Below are positions 1-9,114 of a DNA stretch of 21,788 bases, in pieces. The translations under genes were made by a program, and so were the position numbers. The stretch lies in contig CAYVMN010000056.1 in the NCBI GenBank assembly GCA_964452575.1, forward strand, positions 1-21,788, in the 5' to 3' direction. Source of the DNA: CAYVMN01 sp964452575 (GTDB taxonomy: Bacteria; Desulfobacterota; DSM-4660; Desulfatiglandales; Desulfatiglandaceae). Position 1 is the stretch's first letter; every line of letters starts with the position of its first letter. The notes under the pieces were generated by a model. The model did no database searches and had not been told where the DNA came from. It saw only the letters and a list, made by a program, of their open reading frames with translations.

Positions 1-26
1 TATTTCAAACCAGAGGATATTATATA

Positions 27-617
27 TTAGTTTACATTTGATTGCAACTCTGTATTACCGCCCAGTTCCGTAAATCTCGCGGGTTCCTTTAGAAATTCGA
101 TCACCTCCACCAATTCCTGCTTCGCCTCATCCACCCCTGCCGCATCTTCAAAGGTAACATCGAGCTCATCTTGCATGTAAATTTTGGCCTTGTTCTTGCC
201 CAGGGTCATAAAGCCTGGTTGCTGGCCTGCCATGCGTTTCATGAACAGGTAACAAATTCCGATTAAGAGAAATATGGGAAAGATCCAGGAGAAGAGATTC
301 CGAAAAAAGGTGGATTCCACCTGACCTTTGAAAACGACATTATGTTGTTGCAGGAGCCCGGATATTTCCGGATCGACCCTGACGGTTTTGAACATGGCCT
401 TCCTGCCTTTGGCCGCTTCATCTGGCCTGAGCTTCCCCTGGATCTGGTTTGCAGTAATGGCAACTTCTGTCACCTTGTTCTCCTCCAGCAGCTTTAGGAA
501 TTCGCTGTATGGAATCGTGCGAATGGAAAAGTAGGATGACAGAAGATTCTGAATAAGCAAAACAACCCATACCCCCAGCACGACATACCATATGGAAAAC
601 TTATGGCGCTTTTCCAT
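27..617 (-). pseudogene. ftsH: 5' fragment of ftsH (membrane AAA+ zinc protease), truncated
   Basis: FtsH is a hexameric inner-membrane AAA+ metalloprotease of about 600-650 residues that degrades misfolded membrane proteins. This reading frame gives only 196 residues. It has a first membrane helix at about residues 8-28, the extracytoplasmic FtsH_ext domain at about 30-105 (PYSEFLKLLEENKV is typical), a second helix at about 108-127, and the start of the AAA+ module (VTFEDAAGVDEAKQELVEVI). Homology ends at FTELGG. About nine unrelated residues then run into a TAA, immediately before where the Walker A motif (GPPGTGKT) should be. The ATPase and HEXXH protease domains are absent. The ATG start has a good GGGAGG ribosome site. 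The 5' end therefore looks functional, but the product cannot be an active FtsH. The bases beyond the break (about 1-55) are AT-rich and unlike ftsH. Confidence 0.85.
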
Positions 618-656
618 GATCCCTCCCTTAAAACTTCAGGTCTTAACGTGACATTA

Positions 657-669
657 ATAGGAGTCCTAT
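657..669. repeat. 13-bp palindrome between the RCK_C gene and the ftsH fragment
   Basis: ATAGGA-G-TCCTAT is a perfect inverted repeat with a one-base centre, lying just after the RCK_C gene and about 40 bases before the ftsH start. It could be an operator half-site pair, or chance. No T-run follows it, so it is not a terminator. Confidence 0.3.
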
Positions 670-676
670 CAGTTTT

Positions 677-1336
677 TCAGACTAATTTCTCTAAGTTTTC
701 CAATTTGCCATAGCAGATTAGTCGATCTCCTACTTCAATTTTCGTTTGTGCCTTGGGGAGGGGGATCATCTCCTCATCTCTTTCAATGGAGAGGACCATG
801 AGATCGGCGTCTCTAAGGCCCGATTCACTGAGGGCCAGCCCTCCAAGCTTGGATTCCTTTCCAACGAGTAGGGAAGCGATACTATATCCCTCGGATTGCT
901 GTAAGATTCCCTCGATTTGCACTTTTTCAAAATGGAATTTTTTCCTCAGAGTTTCACGGGTCTTTTCGCTCAGCCTTTTTGCGAATTTCTGATGCATGGC
1001 GATTCGGTAAAGGATAAAAAGGGAGGCTATGATAATCACAAGATTCAAAGAAGGCCGAAAGACACCAGATGTTCTGAGAGAGAGCACAAAGGTGGCGATT
1101 ACCGAGACGATACCCGCATTTCCCAGAATTATCAGGTAGGTGACGATCTTTCTTCTGCGGGGATGGCCGACTATCTTTTCTGCCTCCCTGGTGGTAAATC
1201 CTGTTCCAGAAAAAGCAGACAACGCCTGAAATCTGGCCATTGATCTTTCCATGCCTGTCATCTCCAGGGCGATCGCCCCAATTCGCACGATCATATATGA
1301 AAAAGAAACAAAGACGATAAAAAGCACAATACCCAT
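677..1336 (-). CDS. Membrane protein with TrkA-C (RCK_C) domain, possible K+ channel or transport regulator
   Basis: 219 residues from the ATG at 1336. A longer TTG start at 1348 is possible, but GGAGGA lies four bases before the ATG and decides for it. Three hydrophobic segments are visible at about residues 1-22, 63-87 and 97-115, followed by a cytoplasmic RCK_C/TrkA-C fold at about 139-219. RCK_C domains bind ligands such as nucleotides or cations and gate potassium or anion transporters. Between the first two helices is SAFSGTGFTT, which resembles the pore-loop/filter segments of TrkH/KtrB proteins; this resemblance is my reading of the sequence. The gene lies downstream of the SLC12-like transporter and upstream of the ftsH fragment. 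The family is usually annotated only as a TrkA C-terminal domain protein, and its exact transport role is not established here. Confidence 0.75.
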   Translation of the reverse strand: MGIVLFIVFVSFSYMIVRIGAIALEMTGMERSMARFQALSAFSGTGFTTREAEKIVGHPRRRKIVTYLIILGNAGIVSVIATFVLSLRTSGVFRPSLNLVIIIASLFILYRIAMHQKFAKRLSEKTRETLRKKFHFEKVQIEGILQQSEGYSIASLLVGKESKLGGLALSESGLRDADLMVLSIERDEEMIPLPKAQTKIEVGDRLICYGKLENLEKLV

Positions 1337-1340
1337 ATAG

Positions 1341-1346
1341 TCCTCC
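1341..1346 (-). promoter_or_regulatory. Ribosome binding site fixing the start of the RCK_C gene
   Basis: GGAGGA on the minus strand, four bases before the ATG at 1336. It makes the upstream in-frame TTG unlikely as the start. Confidence 0.7.
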
Positions 1347-1398
1347 AAATCTCGCTTATGAAAAAATTACAACAGGGCTTTCAGCGAAAGGTTACAGG

Positions 1399-1423
1399 TA
1401 TCACTTTAGGTGTTTGAAGAAGA
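1399..1423. repeat. 25-bp exact direct repeat, copy 1
   Basis: This intergenic segment (begins TATCACTTTAGGTG, ends GAAGAAGA) is identical over 25 bases, in the same orientation, to 20801-20825 at the 3' end of a lapA-like gene more than 19 kb away. The flanking bases differ on both sides. It sits in the 193-bp gap between the SLC12-like gene and the RCK_C gene, which otherwise shows no gene. Confidence 0.85.
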
Positions 1424-1541
1424 TACCCATACCCGAAGAACTCAAAGGATACTGAATTTTCAAAGCGCCAAATTCCTACGCTTGCAGCAACTTGGGGCCT
1501 TTTTCACTGCCCGTCTCTTCAGGCTCTTCGGATGACCTATT

Positions 1542-4082
1542 TCACTTTTCAACCTTTGCTCCAAGCTTCTCTGCTTCGCTAACGGCATCATCCACCTTGG
1601 CCAAGGCCTTGGCCGCCCGGCGTGCAGCCTTGCTCGCCTGCTCTTTCACCTCAAGAGTAGCCTTTACTTTGGACATGATCTCTTCGCTCGCACCCGATGC
1701 GATGGAAAACTCCAGGTCCCGGAGTTTTTCTTCCGCGGTCTTGGCTGATTTATCCGCCTCCTTCTGCGCCTCCCGAGCCTTCTTTTCCGCATCCGCGAGG
1801 GCGTCGAGGGCAGCGGCGACCTCTCCGGCCTTCCCTTCTTCTGGTTCAGCATCTAGATCAATGTCTTCGGCCGCCAAAACCATTGCCACAAGGGGCAAGC
1901 GGGTAAGGAGTCCTTCAAGTGGGCCACCAAATGGGCCTAGCAACTGATTTCCATGGAGGCGAAATGGAATAAAAATCAGGGATGAGTCAGCCGAATGCTC
2001 AACGATTGCATCGGCGTTGGCCTTTTCAACAATCTCTGGCTCTGCCTCGATCCGCACTTCCTGCAAAATTTTTTCGAGACCCTCAATTGTACTCTCTGGT
2101 TCCTTTTCATTGAGGGCTGCCAACACCCGAATCTTGGCTTCCTCCCAAGCCTCGCTCCGAGTCATGAGGTATGCCAGTAGAAGCATCAGACGACTGGTTG
2201 CATCGCCCCACCACCAGACATCAATCCGCTTTTCAGGGGAAGGGGTTGATTCCAGGGCAGCCCATTCGTCCTCATTGGCGTCCAACACTACGATGTTACA
2301 GCCGAGCCGAAACGCTACACGTAGATCTCGGGCATACCGCTTCTCCCCGAGGCCGAGGGTGCCTTGAGGAAGTTGATCGAGCCAATTGAGAAGGATCGTA
2401 TTGGCCCGCAGTGGCCCAATACCATAGGTTTGGACCAGGGTGTGAATTCCGTCATCGAGGTCTGAGGCTACCACAACAAGGGGAAACGCTTTCAGATCTA
2501 ACTCCGCAATACCTTGCTGGAGCTCCGCCTCAGCCTCCGACTTCAGCCTCAACATCTTTACGCCCTCGCCTTCAAGGATGCGTACAACCGTGGTGAAACC
2601 ACTCCCGCCCTCAAGCCACGAGGCGAAGCGAAGAAGTCGACCGCGCCTGTGAGCATGATTGGAAAACGCAAGCAATTGAGGACGCCAATCCCGGGGGTGC
2701 TCTGGCTCAGCCACAGCGGCCAGCAGATTCTCTCGAACGCGTTGGAGATGGTGAGACCGGCGGCTATCGGCCCAACGCGCAGGGCCCGCAGTCCGCTTAA
2801 GATACTGGTAAATGGCAAACAGAATCGCAATGGCCATGGCACCTGCTGCAACGTTGATGGCCAACATGGCTCCAAGACAGGCCAGCCAACCTAAAAGGCT
2901 GAGTCGGGCGTCGAACCAGCGAAACGTGGGGCGGAAGGAAGGACTGGATGCACGGGCTTCATAGTGTGTGGCATAATTGAGAAGCCCGTAGGAGAGGAGA
3001 AAGAACATGGACACCACCGGCGCGATCAGGTTCAGTTTACCCAGACCGATGGTGGCGAATGCAATGCCGGCAGAAAACAGGACCCCTCGCCTAGGATTCC
3101 GCGTCGGGCCGGATCCTTTAGCGAACGGTAGGAGGAATGGAAAAATCCTGTCACCTGCCAAGGATTGCAGGATTCGAGGGGCCCCTAAAAAAGAGGCCAT
3201 CGCAGAGGACAACGTGGCAGCTATGACACCGGCATTGATAAGAAAGCCAAAGATGGCCACTTTTTTCATTGCGCCATAATTGTTAGAGAGGACGCTACCT
3301 GGCAATGTTGCGGAAAATACAATCGCAGCGCCAAAATAGATAATGATGGATAGCCCAACTGCTAGAAAGGTGCCCAGGGGAAGACTCTTACTCGCATCCT
3401 TCAGATCCCCTGACATGCTTACTCCCTGGGTGAAACCCGTAACCGCCGGGAAGAAGATGGCAAAGAGTAGCCAGGAACCGGTACCTGATGCAGGAGCTGC
3501 CCAGTTCCGGGCTAGGAGAGCACTATCCCACTTGGCTAGCCCTCCCAGAAAAAAGGAGACCAGCGCTGCGCTTAACAAGCCCATCACCACATATTGAAAG
3601 CGCGTGCCCCAATCCGCACCTAACCATGCAAAAACGAAAAGCAATAAAATTGCAAGACCGGCGATAATCTGCGGCAGGGCCTTTGGAGATTCGGGGAATA
3701 TACCGCCCACCGCCTCGCCAAAGCCGATGCAGTAAAAACCGATAGAGATTGATTGGGCTAAAAAGAGAACGATCCCAATCGAGCCTCCGAACTCCGCACC
3801 AAGGGTGCGGGAGATGATGTAATAGGGTCCGCCGACTTTGACCTTGAGGTTGGTGGCAATTGCGGAAAGGGAGACACTTGTCAGTACCGAGATAGCATTA
3901 GCCAGACCGATGATGAAAAGCGCTCGCCCTAAACCTGCATTCCCGACAACGTATCCCAATCGTAAGAAAAGGATGATCCCTAGGATCGTCAGAATACTCG
4001 GTGTAAAGACACCGCCGAAGGTCCCTAGTGTACCCCTCGAAATCTCGGAGCCGACCTTTCTATTCACGCCCTGCATCATCAC
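1542..4082 (-). CDS. APC-superfamily transporter, SLC12 (cation-chloride cotransporter)-like, with coiled-coil tail
   Basis: 846 residues. The N-terminal half has about 12 hydrophobic segments (about residues 20-430) and begins with GTFGGVFTPSILTILG, a hallmark of SLC12-type cation-chloride cotransporters within the amino acid-polyamine-organocation superfamily. The cytoplasmic half (about 440-745) carries the SLC12 C-terminal pattern, including ENLLAAVAEPEHPRDWRPQL and DVWWWGDATSRLMLLLAYLM. The last hundred residues are Ala/Lys/Glu-rich, strongly predicted as a coiled coil, and not part of the usual core. Likely role: coupled transport of Na+, K+ and Cl-, or of amino acids, across the inner membrane; the substrate cannot be read from sequence. 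The annotated start is GTG followed directly by two ATGs, so the true start is one of three adjacent codons. It lies 68 bases after an MscS channel gene, which fits an osmotic role. Confidence 0.85.
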   Translation of the reverse strand: MMMQGVNRKVGSEISRGTLGTFGGVFTPSILTILGIILFLRLGYVVGNAGLGRALFIIGLANAISVLTSVSLSAIATNLKVKVGGPYYIISRTLGAEFGGSIGIVLFLAQSISIGFYCIGFGEAVGGIFPESPKALPQIIAGLAILLLFVFAWLGADWGTRFQYVVMGLLSAALVSFFLGGLAKWDSALLARNWAAPASGTGSWLLFAIFFPAVTGFTQGVSMSGDLKDASKSLPLGTFLAVGLSIIIYFGAAIVFSATLPGSVLSNNYGAMKKVAIFGFLINAGVIAATLSSAMASFLGAPRILQSLAGDRIFPFLLPFAKGSGPTRNPRRGVLFSAGIAFATIGLGKLNLIAPVVSMFFLLSYGLLNYATHYEARASSPSFRPTFRWFDARLSLLGWLACLGAMLAINVAAGAMAIAILFAIYQYLKRTAGPARWADSRRSHHLQRVRENLLAAVAEPEHPRDWRPQLLAFSNHAHRRGRLLRFASWLEGGSGFTTVVRILEGEGVKMLRLKSEAEAELQQGIAELDLKAFPLVVVASDLDDGIHTLVQTYGIGPLRANTILLNWLDQLPQGTLGLGEKRYARDLRVAFRLGCNIVVLDANEDEWAALESTPSPEKRIDVWWWGDATSRLMLLLAYLMTRSEAWEEAKIRVLAALNEKEPESTIEGLEKILQEVRIEAEPEIVEKANADAIVEHSADSSLIFIPFRLHGNQLLGPFGGPLEGLLTRLPLVAMVLAAEDIDLDAEPEEGKAGEVAAALDALADAEKKAREAQKEADKSAKTAEEKLRDLEFSIASGASEEIMSKVKATLEVKEQASKAARRAAKALAKVDDAVSEAEKLGAKVEK

Positions 4083-4150
4083 TTCGTCCCAGCACCATAC
4101 CTCATAAAAAACAAATGTTTCTAAAAACCATTTTCTCCGCCGACACCTTG

Positions 4151-4993
4151 CTATATGGAGACGGATTTGCGTTCCACCTCGTAGTTCACACTCACCATCC
4201 AGTCCTGGTAATTTGAATCAAGGGCCTTCAGAGCGTATACCACCTCCTGTTTGAAAATCGTCTCAATTGGGGTACCTCTTCCAGGCCAGAGACGAAACTT
4301 CACTCGTAAAAACTCTTTTCCTGACTGTGTTTTCATCCGTCCCTCTATGGAAGGAGACGACACTAGAATTCCGGACAACTGTTCAAACGTGGAATTGACA
4401 ATGGCCGCAAGTTTCTCTTCCATCTGCCTCGCAATCTCCGGCTCGCTCGGCAGCGTTACATCCGCTAAACCACGGATGTACCCTCGGGGATATCGTACCA
4501 CATTCGTGATCGTTCGATTCGGGGTATGCACGTTTGCACCGAAAGAATTCTCAATCACGGTAAAGCGCATACCAAAACTCCGAACAATCCCTACTTGACC
4601 TGCAATTTCCACCATATCCCCTACATTGAAGAGACCGGAGAATACTATGGTCAGGCCATTGACAACATCTTGAACAAGACCCTGCGATCCGAACCCGATA
4701 GCCAAACCCAATATGGATGCACTCGCAAGGTAGGCCTTCAGCGATACGCCAAGTTCATTGAGAATAAGGCCAAAGGCGTTGAAATACAGAACAAATACGA
4801 CAATACTTGTCGAGAGACTGGCGATGGTCTTCGACTTGGAGAGACTGGGCCTAATCCGCATAGATATAACCTTTCTGCTCAGTCTCCGAATGGCAATAAC
4901 CGTCATGTGCAAGGCCACTAAGACTGCCAAAATGGCGATAATCCTCATGGGACTGCTAATGTCAGTGGCAAATTTACTTAAGTAAGAAGTCAT
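4151..4993 (-). CDS. mscS: Small-conductance mechanosensitive channel, MscS family
   Basis: 280 residues, close to E. coli MscS (286). Membrane helices fall at about residues 16-35 and 57-78, with the pore-lining helix at about 84-115. The signature GLAIGFGSQGLVQDVVNG is followed by the beta domain (IVFSGLFNVGDMVEI, then GIVRSFGMRFTVIE) and the C-terminal alpha/beta domain. MscS opens under membrane tension to release solutes during hypo-osmotic shock. The ATG start is preceded only by a weak purine stretch. The gene is 66 bases after pckA and 68 bases before the SLC12-like transporter, so co-transcription is plausible. Confidence 0.92.
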   Translation of the reverse strand: MTSYLSKFATDISSPMRIIAILAVLVALHMTVIAIRRLSRKVISMRIRPSLSKSKTIASLSTSIVVFVLYFNAFGLILNELGVSLKAYLASASILGLAIGFGSQGLVQDVVNGLTIVFSGLFNVGDMVEIAGQVGIVRSFGMRFTVIENSFGANVHTPNRTITNVVRYPRGYIRGLADVTLPSEPEIARQMEEKLAAIVNSTFEQLSGILVSSPSIEGRMKTQSGKEFLRVKFRLWPGRGTPIETIFKQEVVYALKALDSNYQDWMVSVNYEVERKSVSI

Positions 4994-5059
4994 AAGCCAT
5001 CCGGCCCATTAACCTTTTTGATAGATCATGAATCTTTATCATTTTGAAAAAACCCATAA

Positions 5060-6652
5060 CTAAATCATGATTTCGGATATTTCTTTTGGGACCTCCTCTT
5101 CAAACTTCCTAAAATTGTCCTGGAAGTCCTTTTCCAATTTCTTCGCTCTTTCCTCATATTGCGCTTTGTCAGGGGTGGATGTCCTTGGGATCAAAATCTC
5201 AGGCGGAACCCCTTCGCAGGTCTTTGGAACCATGAATCCGAAATGTGGATCAGGCCGAAACTCGCCCTGCTCCAGGGTGCCGTTCAGGATACCCCTGACA
5301 ATGGACCTGGAATAAGCGATTTTGATTCGTTCCACCTCACCATACAGCTTACCTACCCAGCCCGTATTCACAAGCCAGCACTTCACAGCGTGGGACTTTA
5401 TCTTTGCCATCAGGAGGGTGGCATAAACCGTGGGGGGTAAAACCATAAAAGGGGCTCCAAAACAGGCACTAAAAATAGCCTTCGGCTCTGCAACTCCCAA
5501 TTCGGTACCAGCCACTTTAGCCGTATAACCGCTCAAGAAATGATAAACGGCCTGCTCAGTGCTCAGCTTGGCTACTGGTGGCATGACGCCAAAGGCATCG
5601 CAGGTCAACATAATCACATTTCTGGGATGACCGCACACACCCTCGCGGATAGCACTTGGAATATGGGAAATGGGATATGCCGCCCTGGTGTTTTCTGTGA
5701 GAGAGGCATCATCAAGGTCGACCCTCCTTGATCTGTGATCTAGAGTAACATTCTCCAGGATGGTGCCAAAGCGCCGCGTACACTCGTAGATCTCGGGTTC
5801 CGCATCCTTTGAGAGCTTAATCACCTTCGCATAACAACCCCCCTCAAAATTAAAGATTCCTTTGTCACTCCAGCCATGCTCATCGTCACCAATCAGCTTG
5901 CGATCCGGATCCGCAGAGAGGGTGGTCTTGCCCGTACCAGAAAGACCAAAAAAGATGGCAGCGTCATCTTTCTCTCCCACGTTGGCTGAGCAGTGCATGG
6001 AGAGCACCGATTCCTGGGGATAGAAATAATTCAGCATAGTGAAAACGGATTTCTTGATTTCACCCGCATAGCTGGTCCCACCAATGAGAACCAGTTTCCT
6101 CCCCAGATGGATCAGGATAAAGGCCTCGGAACTGATCCCGTCCATCTCAGGCATGGCGTGGAACCGTGGAATATCAATCACGGTAAATTCCGGATGATGA
6201 TCTTTTGCCTCCTCCTCTGTCTTCATCTGGATGAACATGTTACGCGCAAAAAGGCTGTGCCAGGCCCTCTCGGTGATGATTCTGATGGGTATCCGGTAAG
6301 CAGTATCGGCACCTGCATAACAGTCCTGGATGAAGACATCCTTATTTTGAAAATAGGCCAGAAGCCGGTAGAACAGATTTGTAAAGTATCTTTCTTCAAT
6401 GCCACGATTCACACTGCCCCACCATATCTTGTCCTCACTGGAAGATTCCTTCACGATAAACCTGTCTTCAGGAGATCGGCCCATGTGATGCCCTGTCCTG
6501 ACGACGACAGGGCCCAGGTGAGAGATATTCCCTTCTCGCCTACTGACGATCTGTTCATAAAGGCGGGGTGTGGAGGCATTCCAATATAGTGTGGCAAGAT
6601 TCTGGAAGCCCATCTGTTCCAGTTCAGGCCTTACATCCTTGAAATTAAACAC
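5060..6652 (-). CDS. pckA: Phosphoenolpyruvate carboxykinase (ATP)
   Basis: 530 residues, the normal length for the ATP-dependent enzyme (EC 4.1.1.49), which interconverts oxaloacetate + ATP with PEP + CO2 + ADP. Visible motifs are the substrate/metal loop GTSYAGEIKKS (about 192-202), the kinase-1a P-loop GLSGTGKTT (about 236-244), and the kinase-2/metal segment DDEHGW (about 256-261). The C-terminal domain contains ENVTLD and NTGWVGK. The start is GTG, supported by a strong AGGAGG five bases upstream. The gene is 36 bases downstream of glgP and near maeA. This fits a module moving carbon between C4 acids, PEP and glycogen. The direction in the cell could be gluconeogenic, or anaplerotic under high CO2. 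Confidence 0.96.
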   Translation of the reverse strand: MFNFKDVRPELEQMGFQNLATLYWNASTPRLYEQIVSRREGNISHLGPVVVRTGHHMGRSPEDRFIVKESSSEDKIWWGSVNRGIEERYFTNLFYRLLAYFQNKDVFIQDCYAGADTAYRIPIRIITERAWHSLFARNMFIQMKTEEEAKDHHPEFTVIDIPRFHAMPEMDGISSEAFILIHLGRKLVLIGGTSYAGEIKKSVFTMLNYFYPQESVLSMHCSANVGEKDDAAIFFGLSGTGKTTLSADPDRKLIGDDEHGWSDKGIFNFEGGCYAKVIKLSKDAEPEIYECTRRFGTILENVTLDHRSRRVDLDDASLTENTRAAYPISHIPSAIREGVCGHPRNVIMLTCDAFGVMPPVAKLSTEQAVYHFLSGYTAKVAGTELGVAEPKAIFSACFGAPFMVLPPTVYATLLMAKIKSHAVKCWLVNTGWVGKLYGEVERIKIAYSRSIVRGILNGTLEQGEFRPDPHFGFMVPKTCEGVPPEILIPRTSTPDKAQYEERAKKLEKDFQDNFRKFEEEVPKEISEIMI

Positions 6653-6657
6653 TTGCG

Positions 6658-6664
6658 CCTCCTT
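6658..6664 (-). promoter_or_regulatory. Strong ribosome binding site for the GTG start of pckA
   Basis: AAGGAGG on the minus strand with a five-base spacer to the GTG at 6652. It settles the non-ATG start. Confidence 0.75.
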
Positions 6665-6688
6665 TTCTCAATGCATTGATTCTTCCGA

Positions 6689-8842
6689 TTATGCTTCTTT
6701 CAAAGCCCGTGAGTAAAAGTCCTGGGTGTACTCCTTGACCATTCTCCGGGCAGAGAACCTGGCTGCGTTACTCTTTATGGATTCCTTCATCACCTTGACC
6801 CAGCCGTGGGGAACCCCATCCTCTGAAACCTTGTAATACAGGGGAAGGATCTCCCCTTCCAGGGCCCGGTAAATCGCTTCGGCGTCTCCTCGATCCCGAT
6901 CTCCGTTCACTTCTTCATGGCCCAGTGCCCAACCGTTTTTCCCGTTGAATCCTTCTATCCACCACCCATCCTTAATACTCAATTGCAGTACGCCGTTCAG
7001 AGCGGCCTTCATACCGCTGGTTCCGCTCGCCTCCATGGGGGGTAACGGATTGTTCAGCCAGACATCAACCCCGTGGACCAGATACTGTGCCAATTGCTCC
7101 CCGTAGTCTTCGACAAAGGCGATGCGTCCCCCCAACTCAGGGTCACGCGCCGCATTGAATATTCTTTGAAGAATCCTCTTCCCAGGATCATCTGCGGGAT
7201 GCGCCTTGCCGGCAAATATGATCTGAATCGGCCTCCATCTGTCATTGAGAAGCCGCTTTAATCTCTCCATATCGCAAAAGATGAGGTCCGCCCTTTTGTA
7301 AGTGGCAAAGCGGCGGGCAAAACCGATGGTCAAAATAGAGGGATCCAGCAGCGTTCCTCCTGCCAATGCAACGGAAGGGCTGACTCTGTCTTTGGCCCAG
7401 CGCTGACGCGTTCGATCACGCATGGCATCAATCAGTTTGATTTTCAGCCAGTAATGGGTCTTCCACAACTCTTCATCCGGGATTTCCTCTATAAACCCCC
7501 AGATATATGGATTGTCATGATCTTCCAACCAGTCAGGACCGAGATATTTGTTGAAAAGGAGTTCCATCTTGGGTTCAATCCATGTGGGCACATGCACTCC
7601 GTTGGTCACATGACCAAGGGGTATATTATCTTCCGTTAGGTCGGGCCAAAGGCTCTGCCACATACGGCGCGTCACTTCCCCATGCCTTTTGCTGACGGCA
7701 TTACAGTATCCTGACATCCTGAGGGCAAAGGCGGTCATATTGAAGCCTGCATGGGGTCCATTCGGGTGGAGCCCCAATTGCAGAAAGGCATCATGATCCA
7801 AACCCAACGAGGGCCAATATGAGGAAAAATATTTCTCCATCAAAGGGAATGGAAACACGTCATGGCCGGCCGGGACAGGGGTGTGGGTCGTGAAAACGGT
7901 TGTCTGGCGAACTTTTTCGGCGGCCTCCTCATAACTCATTCCTTCCTGGACACGATCCCTAATCCGCTCCAGTAAGGCAAAAGCAGGATGCCCTTCATTG
8001 AGATGTATCACGGAATGTTTTATCCCCAAGGCCTCTAAGACCTCAGACCCACCAATGCCGAGAACGATTTCTTGACGCAAGCGCTGCTCAATGTCACCGG
8101 TGTAGAGTCGGGCCGAGATCCCCCGGTTCCAGGGATCATTCGTTTCGATATCCGTATCCATCAAATAGAGGGGTGCACGACCCACACTTACTTTCCATAC
8201 AGCGACATGGATGGGAGGCTCGATAAAAGGCACCGTGACCACAACCTGCTCCCCGTCCTCCTTCAGGGCCCTCGAAATGGACGCCGCTTCTCGATCAAGG
8301 ATCTCATCTCTATTTTCCTGCCAACCATCCTCGCTAATGATCTGATGGACATAACCCTCCGGATACATAAAACCTATGGCCACTAATGGGATCCTCAGGT
8401 CACTGCACTCCTTAATGTAGTCGCCCGCTAAAAAACCCAACCCACCCGCGTAAAATGGCAGAGAGCGATGCAACCCATATTCTGCCGAAAAATAGGCAAC
8501 CAGGGGAGTATCTGCATGAGCAGCAGTGTCCAATACATGACATTTTTCTTCCCCGATCTCCTTTCGGAATCTGGAAAGAACCACGTCATAGTGACGTAAA
8601 TAGTCAGGGTCATTCGCCGCCGATTCGAAAACCTCTCTGGGGAGTTCCTTTAGCATCCTATCCGGATTGTGGCCGCTCTCTTTCCAGGCCTGACGGTTCA
8701 GCATTTTGAAGAGCATTCTTGCCGCCGGATGCCAGCTCCACCAGAGATTTTCAGCCAGTTCTCCGAGTCCGATCATGCATTGTGGGAGATTAGGGAATTC
8801 CTCCTTTTTAGTCTCCATCATTGGCCTTCCTTGTTCCGACAT
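6689..8842 (-). CDS. glgP: Alpha-glucan (glycogen/maltodextrin) phosphorylase, DUF3417 type
   Basis: 717 residues. The enzyme releases glucose-1-phosphate from glycogen or maltodextrin using inorganic phosphate and pyridoxal phosphate (EC 2.4.1.1). The N-terminus carries the DUF3417 segment typical of the shorter bacterial/archaeal phosphorylases (LGELAENLWWSWHPAARMLF). The core has AYFSAEYGLHRSLPFYAGGL, VIHLNEGHPAF and VFTTHTPVPAGHD. The PLP-lysine segment EASGTSGMKAALNG places the lysine at about residue 612. Two starts are possible: ATG at 8842 with a distant AAGG, or ATG at 8821 preceded by AAGGAAGG, which looks better. The gene opens a likely glgP-pckA-mscS unit with a candidate promoter upstream. 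A stand-alone glycogen-binding CBM48 protein is encoded at 21107-21406. Confidence 0.95.
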   Translation of the reverse strand: MSEQGRPMMETKKEEFPNLPQCMIGLGELAENLWWSWHPAARMLFKMLNRQAWKESGHNPDRMLKELPREVFESAANDPDYLRHYDVVLSRFRKEIGEEKCHVLDTAAHADTPLVAYFSAEYGLHRSLPFYAGGLGFLAGDYIKECSDLRIPLVAIGFMYPEGYVHQIISEDGWQENRDEILDREAASISRALKEDGEQVVVTVPFIEPPIHVAVWKVSVGRAPLYLMDTDIETNDPWNRGISARLYTGDIEQRLRQEIVLGIGGSEVLEALGIKHSVIHLNEGHPAFALLERIRDRVQEGMSYEEAAEKVRQTTVFTTHTPVPAGHDVFPFPLMEKYFSSYWPSLGLDHDAFLQLGLHPNGPHAGFNMTAFALRMSGYCNAVSKRHGEVTRRMWQSLWPDLTEDNIPLGHVTNGVHVPTWIEPKMELLFNKYLGPDWLEDHDNPYIWGFIEEIPDEELWKTHYWLKIKLIDAMRDRTRQRWAKDRVSPSVALAGGTLLDPSILTIGFARRFATYKRADLIFCDMERLKRLLNDRWRPIQIIFAGKAHPADDPGKRILQRIFNAARDPELGGRIAFVEDYGEQLAQYLVHGVDVWLNNPLPPMEASGTSGMKAALNGVLQLSIKDGWWIEGFNGKNGWALGHEEVNGDRDRGDAEAIYRALEGEILPLYYKVSEDGVPHGWVKVMKESIKSNAARFSARRMVKEYTQDFYSRALKEA

Positions 8843-8881
8843 GATGATTTTACCTTGCCCTTACAATCCATACACACTCAT

Positions 8882-8911
8882 ATTCTTAAACGCTGAATAT
8901 GGCTAAGTCAA
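8882..8911 (-). promoter_or_regulatory. Candidate sigma-70-type promoter for glgP
   Basis: On the minus strand TTGACT (8906-8911) is followed after 18 bases by AAGAAT (8882-8887), about 40 bases before the glgP start. The 272-base gap between htrA and glgP (8843-9114) otherwise shows no gene. The -10 box matches only four of six positions, so this is tentative. Confidence 0.35.
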
Positions 8912-9114
8912 CATTGTTTATGAATCAACCGGCTCTGGAAGATGGGAAATGAGGCGTTGCCAATACCGGAACAGGAGCATGCTTCAGCACCGGTTCTACG
9001 GTCTAGCAGTAGAACGTTATTCCGTTGAATGAACATATGTTGCGCACTCAATAGGATGTGCTCCATACTGCCACACCAAATTTGAGAGCGGGTTTCCTTA
9101 ACTGGGCTCGTTGA

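Noticed and set aside
1492..1947. Plus-strand open frame of 151 codons
   Set aside because: Antisense to the coiled-coil end of the SLC12-like gene; Ser/Ala-rich translation with no family resemblance, a composition shadow.
5993..6589. Plus-strand open frame of 198 codons inside pckA
   Set aside because: Lies fully antisense to conserved pckA coding sequence and has no recognisable domain.
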